From positions 1-5,385 of the forward strand of contig JAKOSZ010000003.1 of assembly GCA_029776555.1 (NCBI GenBank): 5,385 nt of DNA. Direction: 5' to 3'. The position numbers were made by a program, and so were the translations under genes. The notes below the pieces were generated by a model that was not told the DNA's origin, did no database searches, and was given only the letters and a program-made list of their open reading frames with translations. The DNA is from Bacillota bacterium. Lineage in GTDB: Bacteria; Bacillota; Clostridia; Acetivibrionales; JAKOSZ01. Each line of letters begins with the position of its first letter. Within the stretch, counting starts at the first letter, position 1. Shown piece by piece: positions 1-4,472 of this stretch.

Positions 1-1106
1 AGATTCTTACCACCGTTACGCTGGGCGCCCTGGGTGACGTTCAGATGCTGGACGGCATAGACCTGGAGGAGACTAAGAGATATATGCACCATTACAACTT
101 CCCGGGCTACAGCACCGGTGAGGCTAAGCCTGTGAGAGGCCCGGGCAGAAGGGAAATAGGCCATGGGGCCCTGGCCGAGCGGGCACTGGAACCGGTCATC
201 CCCAGCCAGGACGAGTTCCCCTATGCCATCCGGCTGGTATCGGAAGTGCTGATGTCCAACGGTTCCACCTCCCAGGGCAGCGTCTGCGGCAGCACCCTGG
301 CCCTCATGGATGCGGGAGTGCCCATAAAGAAGCCCGTAGCAGGCATTTCCTCGGGTCTGGTTATTGACGAAAATGATCCCAACCGCTATGTGCTCTTTAT
401 AGATATCCAGGGCATAGAGGACTTTTTCGGAGATATGGACTTTAAGGTGGCGGGGACAAAGGACGGCATTACCGCCATACAGATGGACATCAAGGTTGAC
501 GGGCTCAGCTACGACATTATCGAAGAGGCCCTGGAACTCACCAGGAAGGGCAGGGTAAAGATCATTGACGAGGTCATATTGAAGACCATACCTGAGCCGA
601 GAAAATCCCTCTCACCCTATGCTCCCAAGATATTTACCACCACCATAGACCCCGAGAAGATCAGGGAGGTAATAGGGCCGGGCGGAAAGATAATCAACAG
701 GATCATTGCCGATACCGGCGTAAAGATTGACATTGAGGACGACGGCAAGGTTTATGTGGCAAGCACCAGTGAAGAGGCCGGATTAAGAGCGATCAAGATA
801 ATAGAGGGGATCGCCGGCGATGTCCAGCCGGGCCAGGTATACCTGGGCAAGGTGGTAAGGATAATGAACTTTGGCGCCTTTGTGGAGTTCCTGCCCGGCA
901 AGGAAGGACTTGTGCATATCTCCAAGCTGGACACCAAGCGCGTAGCCAAGGTGGAAGACGTGGTCCATGTGGGCGACGAGGTCCTGGTAAAGGTACTGGA
1001 CATTGACAAGCAGGGAAGGATAAACCTCTCAAGAAAGGATGCCATTCTGGCGGAAGAAAAAGCCAAGACGGAGCAAAAAGCAGGCCCCATGAAAAGGCGG
1101 AACTAG
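1..1106 (+). CDS. pnp: Polynucleotide phosphorylase (PNPase), C-terminal half, 5' end outside window
   Basis: The reading frame is already open at the left edge (first complete codon at base 3), so the N-terminal RNase PH domain and the linker are missing; 367 C-terminal residues are present. PNPase is a trimeric cytoplasmic 3'-5' exoribonuclease that uses phosphate to degrade RNA and can also add tails. The visible part starts in the second RNase PH domain. It contains RREIGHGALAERAL (about 150-191) and the DFFGDMDFKVAGT block (420-458), whose Asp codons at 420 and 438 match, by my recall of the E. coli protein, the catalytic pair D486/D492. A KH domain follows with its GxxG loop as IGPGGK (672-689), then an S1 RNA-binding domain (about 825-1040, GKVVRIMNFGAFVEF). 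The tail is short and charged, ending MKRRN. Nothing suggests damage. Identification is by remembered family motifs and is very secure. Confidence 0.98.
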   Translation, partial: ILTTVTLGALGDVQMLDGIDLEETKRYMHHYNFPGYSTGEAKPVRGPGRREIGHGALAERALEPVIPSQDEFPYAIRLVSEVLMSNGSTSQGSVCGSTLALMDAGVPIKKPVAGISSGLVIDENDPNRYVLFIDIQGIEDFFGDMDFKVAGTKDGITAIQMDIKVDGLSYDIIEEALELTRKGRVKIIDEVILKTIPEPRKSLSPYAPKIFTTTIDPEKIREVIGPGGKIINRIIADTGVKIDIEDDGKVYVASTSEEAGLRAIKIIEGIAGDVQPGQVYLGKVVRIMNFGAFVEFLPGKEGLVHISKLDTKRVAKVEDVVHVGDEVLVKVLDIDKQGRINLSRKDAILAEEKAKTEQKAGPMKRRN

Positions 1107-1138
1107 GATACGGTAATCAATGGATTTGTGCGGTTGAT

Positions 1139-1167
1139 ATGGCGTAAACCCTTGTCGTTTACGCCAT
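1139..1167 (+). terminator. Hairpin after pnp, possible intrinsic terminator
   Basis: The arm ATGGCGTAAAC (1139-1149) and its exact complement GTTTACGCCAT (1157-1167) form an 11-bp perfect stem with a 7-base loop, 32 bases after the pnp stop. The bases that follow (TATAGTTGTTGG) are only moderately T-rich. It may therefore be a weak terminator, a stabilising 3' hairpin on the pnp mRNA, or a protein-binding inverted repeat. The position favours a transcript-end role. Confidence 0.5.
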
Positions 1168-1186
1168 TATAGTTGTTGGGTATCAT
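1158..1186 (+). promoter_or_regulatory. Possible sigma-A type promoter for the M16 peptidase gene
   Basis: TTTACG at 1158-1163 (4 of 6 to TTGACA) is followed after 17 bases by TATCAT at 1181-1186 (5 of 6 to TATAAT). A start near 1193 would leave a leader of about 25 bases holding the ribosome binding site. The -35 element lies inside the right arm of the preceding hairpin. The match is modest and could be chance; read-through from pnp is the alternative. Confidence 0.3.
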
Positions 1187-1208
1187 AAGATTAAACGGGA
1201 TAAAAAGC

Positions 1209-1214
1209 GGAGGG
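1209..1214 (+). promoter_or_regulatory. Ribosome binding site deciding the M16 peptidase start
   Basis: GGAGGG lies just before the ATG at 1218, with only 3-4 bases of spacer. That is short but workable. It supports starting at 1218 rather than at the in-frame TTG at 1173, which has no comparable site and would add 15 residues that do not look like the family N-terminus. Confidence 0.7.
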
Positions 1215-1217
1215 AAT

Positions 1218-2474
1218 ATGCTTCAAAAGTTTAAATTGGATAACGGAGTCAGGGTTGTCTGTGAGAAAATACCCCATGTCAGGTCGCTTTCCATCGGTAT
1301 CTGGGTTGGTGCGGGCTCAAGGAGTGAGGAAGCCCGTAACAACGGCATATCCCACTTTATTGAGCACATGTTTTTTAAGGGCACGGAGACGAGAACAGCC
1401 AGGGAGATAGCCGAGAGCTTTGACAGCATAGGAGGGCAGCTTAACGCCTTTACCGGCAAAGAGTGCACGTGTTACTACGCCAAGGTTTTGGACACATACC
1501 TGGAAAGAGCGGTGGATGTGCTGGCGGACATGTTCTTCAATTCGAAGCTGTCGGCTGAAGACGTTGAAATAGAGAGAAAGGTCATACTTGAGGAAATAGG
1601 GATGTACGAAGACACTCCTGAAGACCTGGTGCACGACTTGCTGTCGGGAGGGGTGTGGGACGGGAACCCCCTGGGTTACTCCATCCTGGGTACAAAGGAG
1701 AGCTTAAAGGGAATTGACAGGGCAATGATACAGGAATACATGAGAGAGAACTACACCCCTGTCAATACGGTAATTTCAGTGGCCGGAAACTTTAAGGAAA
1801 GCGAACTCACCCGGCTTTTGGAAAAGTACTTCGGAGGATGGGAATCAAAAGCCAATAGGACGTTGGAGTGCCAGGAGGCCGAGTTTCAGAAGAAAGTCCT
1901 GTATAAGAAAAAGGACACGGAGCAACTCCACGTGTGCATAGGTTTTAACGGGGTGGAGCACGGCGACGACAGGCTGTATTCTCTGCTGGCGGTGAACAAC
2001 GTCCTGGGGGGAGGAATGAGCTCCCGGCTGTTCCAGAAAATCAGGGAGGAAAAGGGACTGGTTTATTCCATATACTCATACCCTTCCTCCTATAAGAAAG
2101 CCGGCCTTTTTACCGTTTACGCGGCAATGAGCCCCGGCCAGCTTAAAACCGTTACAAAGCTTATTGCGGAAGAGATAAACAAGCTGCAGGATGAGGGCTT
2201 GAGCGATGCGGAACTGGCCAAATCGAAGGAACAGCTTAAGGGAGGCTATATCCTCGGGCTGGAAAGCACCGGCAGCCGCATGCACAGCTTGGGCAAGTCG
2301 GAACTGCTGCTGGGTGAGATATTCACACCGGATGAGGTGCTGGCGAAAATTGACGCGGTTACGGAGGAAAGCGTGAAAGAAGTAATTGAAAGCGTATTCG
2401 TACTTGACCGGATGAGCACCGCCGTGGTGGGAAACATAAAAAAGGAAAAGGATTTGGAAAAGCTGTTGGGATGA
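1218..2474 (+). CDS. mlpA: M16 family zinc metallopeptidase, MlpA/YmxG-like processing protease
   Basis: This encodes 418 residues, close to the roughly 410 of B. subtilis MlpA, and belongs to the pitrilysin/mitochondrial processing peptidase-beta family. The N-terminus MLQKFKLDNGVRVV is typical of the group. The inverted zinc site HxxEH is present as HFIEH at residues 46-50. The distal zinc-ligand Glu is probably E126, in VILEE about 76 residues later, the spacing known for mitochondrial processing peptidase. The second M16 domain carries GGGMSSRLFQKIREEKGLVYS, the conserved C-terminal-domain motif, so both halves of the clam-shell are intact. There is no signal peptide, so it should be cytoplasmic. 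In B. subtilis the homologue sits downstream of pnp and upstream of the dipicolinate synthase genes and has been linked to control of extracellular protease expression; its natural substrate is unclear. The gene ends just before a strong terminator, so it is separated from dpaA. The symbol rests on family and synteny. Confidence 0.93.
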   Translation: MLQKFKLDNGVRVVCEKIPHVRSLSIGIWVGAGSRSEEARNNGISHFIEHMFFKGTETRTAREIAESFDSIGGQLNAFTGKECTCYYAKVLDTYLERAVDVLADMFFNSKLSAEDVEIERKVILEEIGMYEDTPEDLVHDLLSGGVWDGNPLGYSILGTKESLKGIDRAMIQEYMRENYTPVNTVISVAGNFKESELTRLLEKYFGGWESKANRTLECQEAEFQKKVLYKKKDTEQLHVCIGFNGVEHGDDRLYSLLAVNNVLGGGMSSRLFQKIREEKGLVYSIYSYPSSYKKAGLFTVYAAMSPGQLKTVTKLIAEEINKLQDEGLSDAELAKSKEQLKGGYILGLESTGSRMHSLGKSELLLGEIFTPDEVLAKIDAVTEESVKEVIESVFVLDRMSTAVVGNIKKEKDLEKLLG

Positions 2475-2486
2475 AAACCCTTTTTT

Positions 2487-2536
2487 AAAAGCGGGAAGCA
2501 CCGCCTTACGCATGGGATGGCGCTCCCCGCTTTTTT
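2487..2536 (+). terminator. Strong rho-independent terminator after the M16 peptidase gene
   Basis: AAAAGCGGG (2487-2495) pairs with CCCGCTTTT (2526-2534). The stem continues imperfectly inward (AGC with GCT, then CCG with TGG) to a small loop and runs into TTTTTT at 2531-2536. It begins 12 bases after the stop codon. It isolates the upstream genes from dpaA. Confidence 0.88.
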
Positions 2537-2546
2537 GTTATACAAG

Positions 2547-2576
2547 CACTCATTTATACCACGTTACATAATAATA
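2547..2576 (+). promoter_or_regulatory. Possible mother-cell sigma (sigma-K/E like) promoter for dpaAB
   Basis: The dpaAB genes must be read from within the 80-base gap between the terminator and the start codon. CACT at 2547-2550 followed after 16 bases by CATA at 2567-2570 resembles the sigma-K pattern (AC at -35, CATA at -10). The downstream TA of CATAnnnTA is displaced by one base (CATAATAATA). B. subtilis spoVF is known to be sigma-K dependent, which motivates this reading. No convincing vegetative promoter was seen here. Confidence 0.35.
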
Positions 2577-2589
2577 TATTAGCTTAAGC

Positions 2590-2612
2590 AGGAGGTTTAT
2601 TGAGGAAGAGGG
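2590..2612 (+). promoter_or_regulatory. Two candidate ribosome binding sites before dpaA
   Basis: A perfect AGGAGG (2590-2595) lies 21 bases before the dpaA ATG, too far to serve it directly. A weaker AGAGGG (2607-2612) is at normal spacing (4 bases). The strong site is instead correctly placed for a TTG at 2600 in another frame, or marginally for an in-frame ATT at 2599. The weaker site is taken as the one that starts dpaA at 2617. Confidence 0.6.
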
Positions 2613-2616
2613 AACC

Positions 2617-3489
2617 ATGGATAAAAGGAAATTTGCCGTTCTGGGTGGAGATTTAAGGAGCATAAAACTGGCGGAGTTTTTCGCATCTGACGGAAATGAG
2701 GTGAAAGTCTTCGGTTTTTCAAAAGGCAACTTAGATCTTGGCAAAATGCAGTGCTCAAACGCCAAGGAGGCCATTGAGGGGGCTGACGTGGTCTTAGGTC
2801 CGGTGCCATGTTCCAATGACGAAGAAACATTAAACGCGCCATTAAGTGCCGGTGCCATATACATAAACGACGTGTTTAAGCTCATGTCCAAAAACCAGCT
2901 CTTCATTGCCGGCAGAATAAGCAACAAGATTTTACAGCTTTCTCATGTCTACAACGTCTATTCCATAGACTTTTTGGAGAGGGAAGAACTGGCGGTGTTA
3001 AATGCTATCCCCACCGCCGAAGGGGCAATTCAAATTGCTATGGAGAAAATGCCCATTACGCTTCACGGAAGCAAAACCCTTGTGCTTGGATTCGGCAGGG
3101 TCGGCAAAACCCTTGCCAAAATGCTCCATGGCATAGGTTCTCATGTGTACGCAGGCGTAAGAAAATACTCCGATGCGGCATGGATAAAGAGCTATGGGTA
3201 CAATCCTGTCCTTCTTGACAGCTTAAAAGACGTCCTGGGACAAATGGATGTGATATTCAATACAATACCCAGTCTTATACTGGACAGGGATCATCTTGAG
3301 AAAGTAAGCAGGGACTGCCTTATCATCGACCTTGCGTCAAAGCCCGGCGGAGTGGATTTTGCTTATGCCGAAAAGCTCGGCCTCAATGTTGTCTGGGCCC
3401 TGTCCCTTCCGGGGAAGGTGGCCCCCACAACCGCCGCCTTTTTCATAAAAGAAACCGTTTACAACATTTTAAAAGAATTGGGGGTGTAA
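2617..3489 (+). CDS. dpaA: Dipicolinate synthase subunit A
   Basis: The 290-residue protein closely matches B. subtilis SpoVFA (DpaA, about 297 residues) in length and motif order. With DpaB it oxidises dihydrodipicolinate, a lysine-pathway intermediate, to dipicolinic acid in the mother cell; the product then fills the spore core as its calcium salt. The N-terminal domain begins FAVLGGDLRSIKLAEFF and is characteristic of the family. NAIPTAEGA (residues 129-137) links to a Rossmann nucleotide-binding domain whose glycine-rich loop is GFGRVG (158-163). The motif DLASKPGG (238-245) and a late LPGKVAPTTAA segment complete the signature. It starts at the ATG at 2617, where homology begins; an in-frame ATT at 2599 would add only six residues. 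It is the first gene of a two-gene unit bounded by terminators, with dpaB 2 bases downstream. It is also called spoVFA. Confidence 0.96.
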   Translation: MDKRKFAVLGGDLRSIKLAEFFASDGNEVKVFGFSKGNLDLGKMQCSNAKEAIEGADVVLGPVPCSNDEETLNAPLSAGAIYINDVFKLMSKNQLFIAGRISNKILQLSHVYNVYSIDFLEREELAVLNAIPTAEGAIQIAMEKMPITLHGSKTLVLGFGRVGKTLAKMLHGIGSHVYAGVRKYSDAAWIKSYGYNPVLLDSLKDVLGQMDVIFNTIPSLILDRDHLEKVSRDCLIIDLASKPGGVDFAYAEKLGLNVVWALSLPGKVAPTTAAFFIKETVYNILKELGV

Positions 3490-3491
3490 AG

Positions 3492-4070
3492 ATGGATCTC
3501 AATGAAAAAACGGTAGGGTTTGCGCTGACAGGTTCCTTTTGCACCCTGGACCAAGTGCTTGTGGAGATGGAAAAACTGAAAAAGGAAGGAGCCAATATTG
3601 TACCTATTATATCGGAAGCCGTTTCCAGGACCGACACCAGGTTTGGGAAAGCCCGGGACTGGAAAGAAAGGATAAAAGAAATTACGGGCAAAGAACCTAT
3701 TGAGACTATTAAGGATGTGGAACCCATTGGGCCTTCTTCCCTCCTGGATGTGCTGCTGGTAGCCCCGTGCACGGGCAACACTCTGGCTAAAATTGCCAAC
3801 GGGATTACCGATACCCCGGTCACTATGGCGGTAAAGGCCCAGCTGCGCAACCAGAAACCGGTTGTGATAGCCATATCCACCAACGACGGCCTTAATTTCA
3901 ACGCCAGGAACCTGGGACTCCTTTTAAGGTCACGGAATATATACTTTGTGCCCTTCGGTCAGGATGACCCGGTAAAAAAGAGCACTTCACTGATAGCCAA
4001 GTTTGAGAAAATAATTCCGGCTGTAAAAGAGGCTTTGGAAGGAAGACAGATCCAGCCGGTACTGGAATGA
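3492..4070 (+). CDS. dpaB: Dipicolinate synthase subunit B (flavoprotein)
   Basis: The 192-residue protein matches B. subtilis SpoVFB (DpaB, about 200 residues) and belongs to the flavoprotein (HFCD) superfamily with phosphopantothenoylcysteine decarboxylase. It starts VGFALTGSFCT (residues 8-18), the nucleotide-binding first strand and loop. It carries PCTGNT (92-97) at the predicted FMN site, then ISTNDGLN and FGQDDP (155-160), all shared with SpoVFB. It acts with DpaA to make dipicolinic acid in the mother cell. The ATG lies 2 bases after the dpaA stop, with GGGGGTG (3480-3486) inside the end of dpaA serving as ribosome binding site, so the two are probably translationally coupled and made in equal amounts. 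Unlike in B. subtilis, no asd/dapG/dapA follow. It is also called spoVFB. Confidence 0.96.
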   Translation: MDLNEKTVGFALTGSFCTLDQVLVEMEKLKKEGANIVPIISEAVSRTDTRFGKARDWKERIKEITGKEPIETIKDVEPIGPSSLLDVLLVAPCTGNTLAKIANGITDTPVTMAVKAQLRNQKPVVIAISTNDGLNFNARNLGLLLRSRNIYFVPFGQDDPVKKSTSLIAKFEKIIPAVKEALEGRQIQPVLE

Positions 4071-4115
4071 CCCCCTTTTATATCCTTCCTTCCCAAACTA
4101 AAAGTGCTTTTATTA

Positions 4116-4140
4116 AGCAGCTGTTCGACGGCTGCTCTTT
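4116..4140 (+). terminator. Probable rho-independent terminator after dpaB
   Basis: AGCAGCTGT (4116-4124) pairs with ACGGCTGCT (4128-4136) around a TCG loop, giving a 9-bp stem with one G-T wobble. The moderately T-rich CTTTGTTCT follows. It lies 45 bases after the dpaB stop and before the next promoter. Just upstream is a small inverted repeat, TAAAAG-TG-CTTTTA (4099-4112), of uncertain meaning. Confidence 0.65.
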
Positions 4141-4166
4141 GTTCTCAACAGGAAATTCAACGCCGC

Positions 4167-4194
4167 TTGACTGTTTGCCCATTAACTGTAATAT
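4167..4194 (+). promoter_or_regulatory. Sigma-A type promoter upstream of the small membrane protein gene
   Basis: TTGACT (4167-4172, 5 of 6) and TAATAT (4189-4194, 4 of 6) are separated by 16 bases, in AT-rich sequence directly after the dpaB terminator. Transcription should start near 4201, giving a leader of about 24 to 39 bases before the possible start codons of the small gene. This suggests vegetative rather than sporulation-specific expression. Confidence 0.62.
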
Positions 4195-4239
4195 GTAATT
4201 AAGTTGTCTTAAAAGGAAAGGAAAGTGAGGCATAAGCAA

Positions 4240-4344
4240 ATGGGCCATAACAGTATGGTATCCCTGCTGTCGGCATTGGTATCCGGGGCTTTGGCGGCTG
4301 TTATACTCTTCCTGCTGGACACGCGCAAAAAGAAAAAGAGGTAG
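4240..4344 (+). CDS. Small single-pass membrane protein, 34 residues, function unknown
   Basis: I do not recognise this protein. The ATG at 4240 opens a 34-codon frame with the layout of a membrane microprotein: a short polar start (MGHNS), about 20 hydrophobic residues (6-26, SLLSALVSGALAAVILFLL) and a very basic tail DTRKKKKR. By the positive-inside rule the C-terminus should face the cytoplasm. The small residues S15, G16, A17, A19 and A20 on the helix could allow close packing with a partner helix. GTGAGG (4225-4230) is a weak ribosome binding site. An in-frame GTG at 4225, preceded by AAAGGAAAGGAAA, would give 39 residues starting MRHKQ and is about as plausible. A good promoter sits upstream and the previous gene is terminated, which supports a real gene. 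Lying next to dpaAB raises a spore-related role, but the promoter type argues against tight coupling. Confidence 0.6.
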   Translation: MGHNSMVSLLSALVSGALAAVILFLLDTRKKKKR

Positions 4345-4356
4345 CCGGTCAGATTT

Positions 4357-4370
4357 AAAATGGCCATTTT
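4357..4370 (+). repeat. Perfect 14-bp palindrome, operator-like
   Basis: AAAATGGCCATTTT reads identically on both strands. With no loop it is better suited to a dimeric DNA-binding protein than to an RNA hairpin. It lies 13 bases after the small gene and 27 bases upstream of the -35 element of the next promoter. Its right half extends into CCATTTTG, which recurs at 4426-4433. Confidence 0.5.
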
Positions 4371-4433
4371 GTACATTATAAGTATAAGATTCTACATTGT
4401 TTGATACTTCCGTGAAATATATAATCCATTTTG
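4364..4433 (+). repeat. Direct and inverted repeats around the promoter of the hydrolase-like gene
   Basis: CCATTTTG occurs at 4364-4371 and 4426-4433, 62 bases apart, each followed by a similar AT-rich stretch. TACATT occurs at 4372-4377 and 4393-4398, spaced exactly 21 bases, about two helical turns. AAGTAT (4380-4385) is inverted as ATACTT (4404-4409). The second CCATTTTG overlaps the predicted transcription start. These are short repeats in AT-rich DNA, so chance cannot be excluded. Confidence 0.4.
4397..4425 (+). promoter_or_regulatory. Probable sigma-A type promoter for the hydrolase-like gene
   Basis: A perfect TATAAT (4420-4425) lies 17 bases after TTGTTT (4397-4402), which matches only the TTG of the -35 consensus. 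The expected start is near 4432, giving a leader of about 40 bases that contains the ribosome binding site GGGGGA (4460-4465). The weak -35 next to repeated motifs would fit an activator-dependent or regulated promoter. Confidence 0.5.
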
Positions 4434-4472
4434 AATGTTAAGGCAAGAGCGTATGGTTCGGGGGAATGCAAA

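Noticed and set aside
752..1090. Open frames on the - strand inside the KH/S1 part of pnp
   Set aside because: They lie wholly opposite a secure coding region, have no recognisable domains and no ribosome binding sites, and encode composition typical of antisense shadows.
1173..1217. Upstream in-frame TTG start for the M16 peptidase
   Set aside because: The extra 15 residues are unlike the family N-terminus, and GGAGGG directly precedes the ATG at 1218.
1107..1217. Riboswitch or structured leader before the M16 gene
   Set aside because: Only one simple hairpin is present; the space is too short for a known riboswitch class and no conserved aptamer motif was seen.
2076..2545. - strand open frames spanning the end of the M16 gene and the terminator
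   Set aside because: They run antisense through conserved M16 sequence and across the terminator hairpin; no domain or start signal supports them.
2537..2616. Lysine or other riboswitch before dpaA
   Set aside because: The gap is 80 bases of mostly AT-rich sequence with no multi-helix aptamer, too short for a lysine riboswitch.
3443..3901. 152-codon - strand frame opposite dpaA/dpaB
   Set aside because: It overlaps both dipicolinate synthase genes in antisense, and its serine/isoleucine-rich product resembles no protein family I know.
4071..4472. Mobile element remnant or attachment site in the intergenic region
   Set aside because: No transposase fragment, terminal inverted repeats, target duplication or tRNA was found; the palindrome and repeats fit promoter control better.
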